Shown here piece after piece: positions 11,090 through 23,269 of a DNA stretch of 64,000 nucleotides (positions are counted from its first letter, which is position 1; the number at the start of each line of letters is the position of its first letter). Made by a program: the position numbers and the translations under genes. The notes beneath the pieces are model-generated. The model ran no database searches. It had not been told where the DNA came from and saw only the letters and a list, made by a program, of their open reading frames with translations. Source of the DNA: Platycnemis pennipes (taxonomy: Eukaryota; Arthropoda; Insecta; Odonata; Platycnemididae); contig OW121848.1 of the NCBI GenBank assembly GCA_933228895.1, positions 89,237,470 through 89,301,469 on the forward strand, given 5' to 3'.

Positions 11090-12700
11090 ATGCCCATATC
11101 GAGCTTGAGCGCTTAGTCTGCTCGGCCTTGTCCTGACCGAAACCGTGAGTGATGAGCTGGGACGCCGTCGGAGGAGAACCGTGGGGCCTTGTGGGAAATG
11201 GTGTCGCGGTGCAGGGACACGGAAGACGGTCGTCGGACAGCGCCACCGGAGCAATCGAGGGCGCCGCAGGGGGTGGCGGAATGGGTTGAGCGGGAGTTAC
11301 CAGGGGGGGGGGGGGGGTCTCTCTCTCCCACTCCCTCCCTCCGTAAGGAGCCGGGGATAATGGGCTTGTGTTGGGGGGTGCGTGAGCACGGGGGATGGCG
11401 GCAAATGAGGCGCCTCCCGCCGCCGGAGAGGAACCGTGAAAGGCCGGTAAAAGTGCTCCAAAAGATGAAAGGAGCTGCGCGGAAGCATCGCACGAGGAGA
11501 GAAAGAGTGGAAGTAACGGCCGCGACGGCTGGAGCTCTTCTGGGTGGAGTGCGTCCAGAGAACGGAACGGGTGGAGGGAGGGGAGGGATCGGGGACAGAG
11601 TGGCACAAGGACGATGGAAGAGATGGCTATTGTAGGAGAGGGGGTGGGGAGGTAGAGGCAGTATAAAGGAAGAAGGTCGGACCACGGGAGATGAAAACGC
11701 GAAGAAAAGTGTTTGCGACGAAACAGCGGGCGATGCGGGAAGAAGGCTCCTGTGTTGTTCCCTTTCCTCTTCGATACCTCCTTCTCATTCCTGGGATGAC
11801 GACGTGGAGATGAAGGGAAGGGGAGAGAATGCCGGAAAGTTGTGCGGAGTCAAAAGTTGGCCGAGAAGCGGGAATGCTGGGAAGCGGAGGGGAGAGGAGG
11901 TTGGGAGAGAGAGGGCGGAGAAAGAAAAGGGCCCTCGAGAGAGTTTTTCTGCACCCTTGGATGTCGAGGGAGAAGAGAGAAAGTAGCAGATGGGAGTAAA
12001 GCGAGCGGGGAAGTGTGAAGAAGAAGCAGGCCAAGTGTGGGTGTGGGGGGAGCCGAGGGAGAATGAGAGGGCAGAAGAAAAAATGTCCTTGTGTGGGGGA
12101 GGCGCATGGGAAGGGGTTAAGAGTTTTTTTTTCATAAAAGCAAAATAGAAGACACAAAACCCTCCTCCCCTCTGTCAATCGTGTCCGTCGAAGTGGAAAA
12201 GCTGGCCCCGATGAAAAAAAGAGAAGTGGCGCCTCTAAGAAGGGAGACGGGAGAGATGTGTAAGGAAGGAAAAAAACGCGAAGGGAAAGAGAATTCCGAG
12301 TGAAGGAGGAAAGAGTTGGCAAAGAGAGGGAGAAGGCTGCGAACGAGAAAGAGGGTTTTGGGCGCCTGAGGACGGAAAGATAGGACCAGAGGAAAGTCTG
12401 GAAGGGGTTGATCGAGAGGTAGAAGGGAAGTGGTCACCCCGAGAAGCAGGAGAGGAGAAATTTTTATCCCTAATACTTTCGCAGGGAGGAGGACTTTCCG
12501 CGAACAAAAAAGGAAGCAGTGAGGAGGTGGGGTGGGAGCCGAAAGGTTGGTCAATACAGGTGAAGAGAGAGAGAGGATGAAGGGAAAAATGAGGATTTGG
12601 GCAGAGTGGAGTGGGAAAGAATTTCATCCCTTAATTCTAGGGTGCGCAGGAGTGAGGAAAGACGCGGTGTGCGTCGGTGCCCTCGCAAAAAGGAGGGCGA
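11090..12700. other. Purine-rich GC island with CpGs (G/A on + strand)
   Basis: The first 500 bp are CpG-rich and of mixed composition. The rest is a long G/A tract on the + strand. A run of 15 G at 11303-11317 passes directly into a short (TC)n. Minus-strand frames of up to about 230 codons are Pro/Ser/Leu/Phe-rich tract translations without domain signatures and are not called as genes. A TATAAA-like word at 11660-11668 has no recognisable gene downstream. Confidence 0.6.
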
Positions 12701-14889
12701 AAAAAGAATAAACACACGGGTTAGGGCCCGAAAGGTCGGTGTTCACGGGACTCAATGAGTCATTGCCATATTTGAACTTCATCTCGTGGTCATTGCGTGA
12801 ATGCTATATTGAATGTAAATGATTCTTTTTTGACTTGAGAGACGACGGGTGTAAACGTTTACCACCGCTCAGACTCGCAGTATTAAGTCGTAAAACAAGT
12901 TACACACTCGTGGGCAATGGTGGATGGAAGCGATATAATATCAATAAATTCATGTGCGCCCACTATAATGCAGACAGTAGTACCTCTGATGGACCAGAAT
13001 ATTAGAATGGTAGCTCTTTTATTCAGTAGAATATCTCGATGCTAACCCACCAAAACCCATTTCAATAGTAAACATTTTAAATGATATGTAAGCTCAAAGC
13101 CTATTTTTAGCTGTTGTCGACATAGTTAACTAATTACCTGAAATATATCTTCCGGGAGTTATACAGAGGAATCAGTGATAAGTTGTGTTCAATCGCAATT
13201 ATTGAAATGCGCTCATTTTTTTCTAATTTGCATGTATGCTCCCGATATATCGGATGAAGTATGTCGAATCTTCTAGACATGCATTTTTTCGGGCATGTCG
13301 AATTTGGCGATTATGCTCTTATTGTCCTATATTGTTTTCCTGTTATATTACCTTATGGCAATATAGCATAATATAATATAATTATCAGTCGTGTAATTCC
13401 AACGTTGTGTTTTTACCCCCACCAATGAATGTACTGCACGAATAAAAATGTTTAAATTATATCAGTGATTGAATCGACTGGAGTTTTCATAATATCTCTA
13501 AAGATTTGGTCTATGACAAAAATATGCAGTTACTTCATTAGGCTCTTTGGAATTGATGATTCATGGATGACTCTGTTCATTGTTTTGGGAAAATATCAAT
13601 AATTGATGAGTGCGAGTCATACGAGGAAAAATGTTTCGAACCGATGGCCTCTTCAAATCCTGATATCACTCATGGTAGAAAAAACTGTACCATAAATGGC
13701 GAGTTAAGTTCAGCTTTCAGTTCAGAAACATTTACAATAAATCAATTTTTTCACCATTTCACATCCGTTTCGCATTTAACCCTTTAATGACAAAAGTTTA
13801 TCCCATCAGAAGGTTTAGATATATTCTTCATAAGCATCTCATCTTATGAAACATCAAATGAAAGTATTGATTCTATAATTATTAAATAATTATTTAATTT
13901 TTCGCTATTGATTCCTTGGCTAGGAAATAAGAGAATTCTCAATCTTTGAGAAACATAGACCGTAGAGTAAGCATTGATAACATGGTCGATTTGTATTTCA
14001 CTATTCTCTTTTTCCAAGTCATAAACAACAAACGAATTGGAATGGTTGAAAAATGCGCAACACGAGAAATGCAGTGAGAAATATTTACAGGGGTTTTAAG
14101 TCTACTTTTTCATTTTTAAGGCTACTTTTCCCTATATTACCTGAATAGGGAAAGCCAGGAAGTGGTAATTAAATAACTAGTATTTTCTGGGTGGGAGAAA
14201 TGATTTTTCCGCTCTACGAAAATTATTCAATACTTATAATTAGCCTAAAATTTAAAAATATATATATAGCATTCAATAATACGCTAAGGGTGAATAATAT
14301 TATGTCATTGTCTTAAACTGAAATGACCTTTTTTTTCAAAATTCGTTCTCGTCAGTTCGGATGAAGAGTAACATCATCCTAATCAATATCAATCGTAAAT
14401 GACTCAAATGCGAAGTAGGAGAGAAAGAAAGGAGGAGGAGGGTGTCAAAAAGTGAACGGAGTTAAGGGAGGGGATATTAGGTGAGGCAAAGCGATGAGTG
14501 GTTCGGTGGGTGTCCCACAGAAAATAGTAGTGGAGAAGTTTGTTGCAGCAATGAAAAATTCAACGTCGAAATGCCAGCACGCTAAAGGGCAATTTTATGA
14601 TAATTGTATACCTATCCGATCAGATGTGAAACGCGAATAATTAATAACGCCCTCTGCCATTTTTACTCTCTTTTCAATAAAAATAGCTTATCCTTGAGGG
14701 TCAAATCGTAATCTTTACATAATAATTCATAATATCGTTTAATAGCTTTCTTTTCGGGTATAAAAATTACTTGAAAAGTCGAGATCCTCTAAATTGATAT
14801 TTTTATTTTCTAAACACGCTTTCCACCGCATTTCAAACTTTATTGCGCCAAAAAACGTCCGCCACTGACATTAATGTGTCTGGATTTCT
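12701..14889. other. AT-rich DNA with a small hairpin
   Basis: A long AT-rich stretch. A 74-codon frame at 13563-13787 has ordinary composition but no recognised family and no support. The inverted repeat TTTCCCTAT / ATAGGGAAA (14127-14135 and 14145-14153) could form a hairpin. A short purine-rich patch lies at about 14410-14480. Confidence 0.5.
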
Positions 14890-14993
14890 GTAATGTGTCT
14901 TCGGGGCGGAGGATTCCAACTCGCGGGGGCAGCAGGAGTTTCCGTTTGTCGGGAAGGGGAGACGGGAACCAGGGCGTGGGAATCGTGAGAAAG

Positions 14994-14996
<3 letters not shown>

Positions 14997-15025
<29 letters not shown>
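14997..15025. repeat. (GA)n microsatellite
   Basis: Uninterrupted GA dinucleotide repeat of about 14 units inside a purine-rich island. Confidence 0.95.
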
Positions 15026-15027
<2 letters not shown>

Positions 15028-15286
15028 GGTTGGGAGACAGGTCGGGAATGAGATGAGGCAGCGGGGGGACGAAGGGAGGGGGGAGCGATCCCTGTGACGA
15101 CGTGTGATTCAATGGATGTCGTAGACCGTAATGAAGTTTCGCTTGGGAAATGAAAGCGAGAGTGGGGATGTGAATCTCTGTGTGGCGGAGGAGGGGGGGG
15201 GGTGAGAAGCTGTTGGTGGTGATCGGGGAGGAAGTGGTGAGAAAATGACGAGCGAGAGTGTGAGATCGGGGAAGCTACATACGCGG

Positions 15287-15310
15287 GAGAGAGAGAGAGA
15301 GAGAGAGAGA
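15287..15310. repeat. (GA)n microsatellite
   Basis: Uninterrupted GA dinucleotide repeat of 12 units, about 290 bp from the previous one and in the same orientation. Confidence 0.95.
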
Positions 15311-15559
15311 AATGTAGGTGATAAGAGGAAAGCTGCCACGAAGAGGGAGGAAGGTCACTCCCCACGGCCCTCTGGCGGAAGGGGCGAAGGGCAGATGGAA
15401 TCCGGTAAAACCTTACTCCGTCCGTTTTGACCAAATGACCAAAAAAAACACTAAAACAGGCTTTATATTTGATCACTTTATATCACGCGAACAACCAACA
15501 ATTTACATCCAATACTAGAATGAGGCCGTTTTTCAGTTTTCTTTCGTTCGTATTTCTTG

Positions 15560-15665
15560 GTAACGCGATCTAATAAAACATGTTTTCGCCCGGAATCAAA
15601 TTCGAACTCGTCAATGGCATGATTAACTGCTTGAGCTCAGATTTTATTTGACTCATCCTGGTCCA
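15560..15665 (-). repeat. Possible tRNA-derived SINE fragment
   Basis: On the minus strand, GAGCTCAAGCAGTTAATC resembles a pol III A box. About 25 bases later GTTCGAATTTGATTCCG resembles a tRNA B box with an insertion. The ends and family are unknown. This is weak evidence. Confidence 0.25.
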
Positions 15666-15949
15666 TCGGATGAACTTATAAAGAGCTGCCACAGCTGTGA
15701 AAGCGCCTTGCTCCAATTTCATTGTTTGGCGCGGCTCGTTTCAATTCAGACACTTCCCTTGCGCTCTGAGAACAGCGGCGCCTCCGACCGACAGAATCTC
15801 CACACTCACTAAAGAGCCCACTGTAATATGGCATCCACAGATAGTTCAACGCTCCCATCCATCCCTCCGTGTACCTCGCGAAACTGTTGAATTTTAAGCC
15901 TTCGTGTCTACGAATTTTCGCAGGTTTCAAAACCCTGGCCCGGGAACTA

Positions 15950-16720
15950 ATTCACAAAATCCGACCAAAGAAGAGCTTAAAAAGAGCCGAAACTTAGAGA
16001 GAAAGGGAGAGAAAAAGGGGTGAGAGTGAGTGGGAGGGGAAGGCAGAGCGAGGGTGAGAAAGGGAAGCGGACGAAAAAGCCGACTTGGGTCGTAAGCCGC
16101 TTGACGGAGAAAAAGAGGAAAGGCAAACAAATGAACGGTGCTCGCTGTCACAATAGGTGTTACGCGGCGTGGCGGGCGATGATTCGAGGGGCGGGAGGGG
16201 AGGCCGGGCGCGGTATTTTTGATTGCTGGGAATGCGATGAAAGGGACTGGAATATTTAGGCTTCGGTGGGTGGGAAAAGGGAGAGAGAGGGTAACGCTTG
16301 AGGGGTAGCGCGGATACCAAGGGCGGAGGAGTAATTGAGGCTGGTCTGAGGGGGAGGGCGGGGTTTGACGTGGCCGAAGTGGTGGCAGCGTGAGCCGGGG
16401 TGATTTTTAGGGGTGTCGGATAGGAGGGAGGTTGAATGAATAGGTGCCCAAGGAAGGATTGGATTCGGAGATGGAGGGAGGGAGGGAGACGGGTGAAGGA
16501 CAAACACCGCCCGACTGTCGTTGGATAAAATATTCGTTGGACGTTGGTTGGGAAGGTGGGAAGGAGTGGATGAGGGAGGGGGAGGGCCTGGAGGGAGTTG
16601 ACTGGATATCGGTAGCCCACGATAGAGTATTAGCCCGAGTAATTTTTCGGCCCCGTGTCCGACAAAAGGTCCCTTTGTGAGGAAATGATAAATCCTCTCC
16701 CTCGAATTTTTTCAACCTGC
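15950..16720. other. Purine-rich GC island (G/A on + strand)
   Basis: Strong G/A bias on the + strand with CpG-containing stretches around 16070-16240 and 16490-16680. Apparent open frames on both strands are low complexity. No gene is called. Confidence 0.6.
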
Positions 16721-17919
16721 GAACGATTTGTAAAAGAGAAAGAAAATGAGAGCGTACCAGATGATGCCATTATTCATGTAAATGTGTGAAAGTGTGGATG
16801 TGAGACTGAATTGATTTTTTGAAATGCCGTTTTTCGTTTCTGTGACGGACATTTTTAGAAAATTTTCCATAGATCATTTGAACGTTTGAGTTAAAAACAA
16901 ACTATTGTTCTCGATAGCCTTCAGAAAAAAAAGTACACGGTAGCAGGTTGTATTGCATAACTATTTCTTCTCTACCATGACGTAAGTTCCGAAAAATACG
17001 TTAGTCTAGCTTAATAATGATCTATACGCATAATTCCACCGCAAAAGAAATTTTAAAAGGAATGGGTGTCCTTGGCTTGATAGTTCAAAGTGCAAGGAGT
17101 AATACCTAACCTTAAATGAAAATTAATTTATACTAATCAAATAATTTGTGCACTTCTTCGTATTTTTATATATCCTACAGGTAGAAATTTTTTCTTCATC
17201 TCAATAATTTTTATTGCCAAAATTGAATTTGCTGGAATGCAATATATGATCTCTTTCACGAAGTCAGGCAGTTAATGTCCTTAAACATTTCATCTTTTCT
17301 TCGATATAGTCTTTTCGATCAACACTTTAATTTAAAGTTAGTTTACTGGCATAACTTCATTAGATTTGGATTATTCATCCCTTTCGTTATTCATGCATCC
17401 ATTTTCGTAGTTCAGAGCACTATATTTAATTGTTATATACTTAATTTCCAAAGCCTTGGTTAAATTTTATTCGTCTATTGTAAATAAGGGCACCATTCTT
17501 CTCATGTGAGCCCTTACAGAATGGAATCATTTTGATTTAAGATTGACATTCATCGTTTGGCACAAATACTATAATCTCAAATAAAAAGTGGACTATATTT
17601 TTGAATTATTGAATTCCGGAATACTTCATGGTCGATGGGTTTTCAACTCCATCCCCAGCCACCTACGTTACTTTTGCAAACGACGTCAATTGTGAGGTAT
17701 AGTCTCAGAGTTCCGGTTTGGGAACCGACGATATAAACGATCAGAGGAGAACATGTAGAAAAAAAACATTAATACAAGTGACTTGAATTTCGCTCACATT
17801 TGGTTTCGGGATCAACCTCTGAATAAACCGTTGAAAATAACCTAACAAGTGGGAGAATAAGCCATTTTGCGGGGCAGCGGAACTGGAGTAGGCACCTGTA
17901 CAATTGATCCACGCGCGGC
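16721..17919. other. AT-rich non-coding DNA
   Basis: No recognisable coding, RNA or transposon feature. Confidence 0.55.
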
Positions 17920-18950
17920 GGAAAATCTCGGTGAGGAGAGCAACAAATGCCGATCGTGAGGCCACATGCAGGGGTGAAGAGGAGAGGTATGGGGAGAGGG
18001 AGGACACGGTTATCCCAGCGCGCGAGCTTATTTTTGAAGAGGAGAGAAATTCGGAACGGGAGGCAAAAAGGTATGGTTAGGGGCGGGACATGGGTATACA
18101 AGCCGTCAGAGGGAGGGAGTATGTCGGGAGGGTTGAGGGGCGGATGCAAGGAGTACCAACAAACGTCGATAGAGAGAGAGAGAGAGAATGTACCGTGGAC
18201 CTCGCTTTCCAAGGGGCTGGGAGGGAGAAAAATATAAAGGGGTGGGCGTTCGAAGGAGTGGTGAGGAGGGCTCCGACGTTGGTGACGGTTGTGTCGGCGT
18301 CGGTGCGAGCATTATTGAGGCTAAGGGATCGGGGGAAAGACTGGTGGGGAATGCTATGCTGGAAAAAAAGGCACCCACATCTCCCCACCCCTCCCAATCC
18401 GCTTTCCCACGTATCGAGCCGTGGAGGAAATTGGCAAAGTGGGATTTTGAAGGAGAGAGAGAGAAAATGTTGGCCAGGATTGAAAATGGGAATCAAGGTT
18501 TTCGGGTGGTATGCTGAGGGCTGGGAATATGTGTTAAAATTCGGAGCGTCAGGGGAGGGGGGTGGAGGGTATGGAGTGGGAGGGGGGGGGGAGGGAGAGG
18601 CCGAGATGAATGAATGGGAGAGGAATTGGGGAGAAAAAGAGGAGGGAGGGGACAGCAGGGGAGGCATTCTCTTCTCCTCCAATCGTTTCTCCCCTCCACC
18701 CACGGCACGTCTGAGATTGCTGTCTGAGGTTTATAAGCGAGGGGACATTGGGAGAGGGGAGAGTGAGTGAGGGAGGGGGCAGTGTGAAGGGTCGCGAAAG
18801 AGAGAGAGGAGAAGGGGGGTGGATTTCCGAGGAACGAGGGAAAAGCCTTGGGGTGGGAGGAGGGTTGGAGGGCTTGACTTCCGTCAGGAAGCCAGTCGGA
18901 GAGGGAAATATCGATACAAAAGGAGGGCGTTTTGAAAGCACCTGATCGAC
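17920..18950. other. Purine-rich GC island (G/A on + strand)
   Basis: About 1 kb of G/A-biased, CpG-containing DNA with an (AG)n run at 18171-18187 and 10 G at 18582-18591. Plus-strand frames of up to about 226 codons are rich in Gly, Arg and Glu, which is the translation of purine tracts. They lack recognised domains. Confidence 0.6.
18171..18187. repeat. (AG)n microsatellite
   Basis: Uninterrupted AG dinucleotide run within the 17.9-18.9 kb purine island. Confidence 0.9.
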
Positions 18951-19583
18951 CATTCAGAATTCGTCACGGATTATGAAGGAAAACGTATTTTTATTATTAT
19001 TTATTTTCACTCGAGCAATCTCAAGTTTTCCATTCCATTTCTCTTTTTTCCTGCAAAACATTCCGCACAGTAGTTCTTGCGAATATAAACGTGTTCTACC
19101 TCATTCGACTCGGGTTCGCATGTAAACATGTGATTGTGCGAAAATGTGTATGTATAGTTATCTTCCGAGTTAGATACATTTCCTCATAACACCGAGAAAT
19201 CTCATTAATAAACGGCTTCAAGCGGAATGGGAATCGGGGAGGCAAGAATGTGGGTCTGAATAAAGGATGTTTAATTTTAATCTTCTCAGAAAAGGTTTAC
19301 AGTAATTATTCTTTCCTTGTTTGGGAAGTCAATGTAGGTTCCCTGAGATGATGAAAAGGTTTAACTGATAACGAAATCGCTCTTCAAAAATGGTATGACG
19401 GAGAACGTAACTAACTACATTCTCCACTTCATTTTAAATAAGTGGAAGAGTATTTTAAGGTGTGTTATATTAACAAATTTTGATCGCTAAGGTCTATGGT
19501 TGGAAATAAGTTTTTAGGGCAGAAATAGGTGTTAATTCCCGTATATTTTTTGCATTACTTTATCTCCTGGTGTAGTGAAGGGG
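18951..19583. other. AT-rich non-coding DNA
   Basis: Nothing recognisable. Confidence 0.55.
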
Positions 19584-19620
19584 TCTCCGCGGGTTGGTAT
19601 AGTGAAGATGCAGGTCTTCC
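19584..19620. repeat. Second copy of the 5420 dispersed repeat
   Basis: CCGCGGGTTGGT followed by TAGTGAAGATGCAGGTC matches 5420-5456 with a few substitutions and in the same orientation. The inverted second arm seen at 5486-5502 is not present here. Confidence 0.6.
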
Positions 19621-19812
19621 TTATTTTATTTTATTACTTTCTTATTCATTTAAATTCACGGAAAAATTCTAATTAGACCATCGATTATAATATTGTTTGC
19701 TGAAGTTCCCAATACATTTATTTCCTAATTCATACTTATAATATAAAAACCAACACCTACAGCTACCACCATTTTATTTAGATGAAAGATTTGATGTCCA
19801 CTCGGGCAATGA

Positions 19813-20007
19813 TTATGGTGAAACGCTCTAGGGATTACCACCGGGTTGGTATTCCAAATGCCGACGTTTTGGAAGCTGAGTCCGCCATCGTCTTCAGGGT
19901 ATTGATGATGGTACTCAAAGCCATGAAGACGATGGTGGACTCAGCCTTCGAAACTTCGGTATTTGGAATACCAACCCGGTGGGAATCCCTAGAGAATTTC
20001 ACTATAA
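19813..20007. repeat. Fold-back element, long inverted repeat
   Basis: Nearly the whole 195 bp is one imperfect palindrome. The left arm from TTATGGTGAAAC at 19813 pairs with the right arm ending at 20007. Each arm carries CTCTAGGGATT, then ACCGGGTTGGTATTCCAAAT, then GCTGAGTCC and CCATCGTCTTCA. The arms are about 90 bp with scattered mismatches and the centre is near 19910. The right arm reads GGACTCAGCCTTCGAAAC, resembling the GAAAC-containing tails of Penelope-like elements. Two such ends head to head, or a fold-back MITE, would both fit. Open frames on both strands are a by-product of the palindrome. Confidence 0.85.
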
Positions 20008-20601
20008 CCTTATTTAGAGTCAATTAAAATCAGACACCAACCCTTAGGTCCAGAAACGGATCTATAGACCATCATTGTGATTGATAGTTGCCTATGCCAT
20101 TTTCTACCAATCGCCGTCCATTTCGCAATCTATTTTTGCCTACAGTGCACCGTACCTCCTATACCATTGCATCGCATCCATAAGCATGCATTTTCCATTA
20201 TTTTTCCCTGATAGCGTTGACTGACATGTCGTTCAGTGTTCCATCCTCTATTGCTCTTTATTTCGATGCCTACTGATTTACTCCTTACCAAATTACAATC
20301 AAAAAGTTATTACATTTACGTTTACTACAATTTTCTATATTCCTCATTGAAAATTACTAAGGTTAAGATTACGCATAGTTAATAATTATCACTGCAAAAT
20401 TTACCAAAAATTGTAATGGTTGAAATCACTTGGTCATACATCAATATCTTTGGGTAGAGCAGAGAAACTTGGTATGCCAATAAGGATGCATTCTCTACTT
20501 TTTTATGATTTCTTCGGAGAGAGAAATTGATCTCACATTGTATATATTAAATATATCTGCAGTTAACGGTATTAATTTCGTTATCTCTAATTATCTGCCT
20601 T
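20008..20601. other. AT-rich non-coding DNA
   Basis: No recognised feature. Confidence 0.5.
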
Positions 20602-20660
20602 ATAGTTAGTTTGACGCAGTTCTCCAACCAATTTTCTAACTGCTACAAGTTCTCCACATC
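20602..20660 (-). repeat. Possible RTE-like LINE tail (decayed)
   Basis: TTTGACGCAGTTCTCCAACC followed by TTTTCTAACTG resembles, on the minus strand, the RAASN-encoding tail seen at 5660-5720 and 53510-53560. It is short and worn, so the assignment is tentative. Confidence 0.35.
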
Positions 20661-21069
20661 AATGGATTTTCATTTTCTAATTCATCAATGGACCTCAAGT
20701 CTTTCAAATTTGGTTAGCCTTTCTTCTCTATTTTTCCCAACCACTTTCCTCTCTGCGGCAAAGTTAAGGTGAAGTATTTCCTTGCTTTGAAGACATACAA
20801 ACGTCAGAGGTTGCAACCAATTTCCTTTTCTGCGTATCAATTTTTATCCCACCTCCGACAGAAGAGTAGACTCGAATTCGAGAGTTAATTTCATCAAAGA
20901 CACAACCAGACTTCCACATCGGAGGCGCTCCCTTCCCTAAAACTGCTGCTTCAGCGACGGTTAATATTTCAACTTAGAGGCTCCTGGCATCCGGCTTCAG
21001 ACAGCAAATGGGACCTGCTGCTGCTCCCTAAACAAACCCTCCGCGGAATTTTTCATCATCCTCTTGCCT
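20661..21069. other. Non-coding spacer
   Basis: AT-rich, grading to mixed composition. No feature recognised. Confidence 0.5.
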
Positions 21070-21970
21070 TCTGGGAGGCGAGCGAAAAAAAAAAAGAAAA
21101 TTACGCCCCATCGGCGCCCCAAACCCCTGAGGGGAGGGGGGAAGAGCGAAGTAAAGGTAGGGAGGGACCGATAATCGATTCGGAATCGAAAAATGGTTAG
21201 AAGGGGCAAAGTAAGCGAAAGAAGATCGCGATTCTGGAAGAGGAGGCATTGCGAGATCGCGGAAACTGCCGAAGAGGAGGTAGGGGGGAGAAGGGGTTAG
21301 TGAGGGGGAAAGGGGTTGCTTTGTTGGGGAGGGATGGGATTTTCAAAGGGAGGGATTGACCCCCAACTGGAGGTTCGAGGAGAATAATGAGGCCGGAGAA
21401 GAAGGGATAGTGCGAGGCCAAAAGGGCGAAGAATCCGAAGAATGGCCAATTGTTGGGTAGGGCCGTGAGGGAAATTAGTCGCAATCGGTTATATAAAAGT
21501 CGGTGCCGCCCTGTTCGCGAAGAGGAACCCTGTTTTCGAGAAGCTCCATCTACAAGTGGGCACGTCAGTCTGACGGACAATTTTTATTCCCGTCGAGATA
21601 ACTCGGAGTGAATGCTACGGGCTCCTATCCTTCTCTCTCTTAGATATGAATGGCTGTCAACGGCGGGCGGGCGATATTTCCTTCCCGTGTGCAAGAGTGT
21701 ATGTGGGGAGGCGGGCTCCGCGGCAAATCGAAATGTATTCATTCCACCCTCCCCCTTCTCCCAACCCACCCCCTTCGTGTAAGGATGTTTTTGACGTTCA
21801 AGTCATCATCGCCGAGCATAGAAGACGGAGGAGAATGCGCGCACGTAAAATGTTCCGAAATGGAACTGCGAAATGGGATACAAGAAAACCTGCCTGCCGT
21901 GTGCCATTTATTTCCGTCGAAGGGTTTATTGGATTTTAAGGCACATGAACAGTGTATTTATCCTGGGGCC
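21070..21970. other. Purine-rich and CpG-containing island
   Basis: G/A-biased on the + strand at about 21120-21420, then CpG-rich and mixed, with a C/T tract at about 21744-21778. A TATATAAAAG word at 21490-21499 followed by GC-rich sequence resembles a TATA promoter. No recognisable coding exon follows, so no gene is called. Confidence 0.5.
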
Positions 21971-22857
21971 TGAGATAACGCAGAGCTTCGGCTGCTTTTC
22001 CCGTGTATCTCGTCATTAGTTGCTTGCTCGCTGCAGATTAACTGCGCCCCCTCACCTTGGAAATATTACGCCCGGTAATTACCTGTCCTGTTGCCGTAAG
22101 GGTGTAGAGAATCACTTTTTATCATATTTCATCTCGTCTAAATTTATGCGCTACCCTACCTTCCGGCGCAAGTTCATTGGCATGGTGGTCTTATCTTGAA
22201 CTTTCTTCGTGCAAGCATCTGGTATTGTTTTCTCATTAATTTTTCACTTTCAATTTCAAGAAAATGGGCTCTGTGGACGGTATCTTACAAGATCATCATT
22301 AGATTGTGAACCATGAACGTACAAATAGTGTCACTCGACTGGTAGAAGAGCATGATTTGGACACCCTTGAGACAAGAAGGTTGTTCGCAACAGTTAAGTT
22401 TCTTGAAAGTTTTGGATCATAATAATACGAATCGGTCACTCTTCTATCCCAAACGATATCAGCAAGAAATGTGGAAGCGTAAAATGAAGAGAGATTAACT
22501 AACAGACTGAGATACACTAGAATTTGCAAGTGCAATTCTTATAAACACATGCACACCATACTTGATAATTAACTAATAAACTTTTTTCAGCCAACAGTGG
22601 ACTTCACGGCTGATGATCCACCTGGGATGTCCACGCCCAGGGTAAAGTTACATGTAGGTGATGTGATAATGATTGTATTATTTTACTTTAATGTTAAATT
22701 GCATATAGTTTATAAAAAACAAACATGTGAGACAAGTTTCGTTCTTTCAAACATCTTTCGGTGTACTTTAAGGCTAGAGTTATTATAGTAAAAATAAAAG
22801 TACTTAGTTAATTCCACAATTTATTTTGAATGACTCGACCGGAGTCGATAGGAGTCT
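21971..22857. other. Non-coding DNA
   Basis: Mostly AT-rich. No recognisable gene or transposon end. Confidence 0.5.
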
Positions 22858-22893
22858 CCTGATGATGACCTCTAAAGGTTGAACAAACTGGTG
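22858..22893 (+). ncRNA. Degenerate hammerhead-ribozyme-like motif
   Basis: CCTGATGATGACC, a TCTAAA loop, then GGTTGAAC has the order of a hammerhead core: CUGAUGA, a stem (GACC/GGUU with a G-U pair), then a GAA(A)C-like strand. One A is missing from the usual GAAAC, and stems I and III are not clear. Penelope-like elements often carry such ribozymes (family knowledge). This may be a dead tail or chance. Confidence 0.3.
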
Positions 22894-23269
22894 TTAACAC
22901 TCGCCATTTGTTGCTATAGCTGTAGGTTTATGTGAGGTAAATATTTAATTATTGTCTATGGTATATTTAATTGGAGATCTGAAAAAGAAAACAGAGAAGC
23001 AAGGGTGTAGTATTATTCCACAAAGAAAGTTGACAAATGCTTTGGTCAGCTGAACTTCTCCTGATCAACATATTACTCATAAAATTTTTAATAATGATTA
23101 TATCCAACAGCTATTGGATGCATGTTTTGAGCGTATCTATTTCACATTTTCAAGAAAACTTTAGCATGTATATGCAAACAATGGTTTGTGGGTGTTAATG
23201 TTTTTAATGTCCATAAACACGAGAGGGACTACTACTTCCCTCGAGAACACACTCACGTTCGTGCATGTG
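22894..23269. other. AT-rich non-coding DNA
   Basis: No recognised feature. Confidence 0.5.

Larger units (their letters stand above)
14890..15440. other. Purine-rich GC island (G/A on + strand)
   Basis: G/A-biased GC-rich block containing two (GA)n microsatellites (separate entries) and a run of 10 G at 15193-15202. No coding evidence. Confidence 0.6.

Noticed and set aside
11627..12322. Minus-strand open frame of 231 codons, the longest in the window
   Set aside because: It is the translation of a G/A tract: Ser/Pro/Leu/Phe-rich low complexity without motifs or splice context.
18090..18770. Plus-strand open frame of 226 codons
   Set aside because: Gly/Arg/Glu-rich translation of a purine island including an (AG)n repeat, with equally long frames on the other strand.
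19782..20027. Opposed open frames with similar peptides on both strands
   Set aside because: They are produced by the 195-bp palindrome, which reads nearly the same on each strand.
21490..21499. TATATAAAAG as a promoter
   Set aside because: No recognisable coding exon follows and TATA words are frequent in this base composition.
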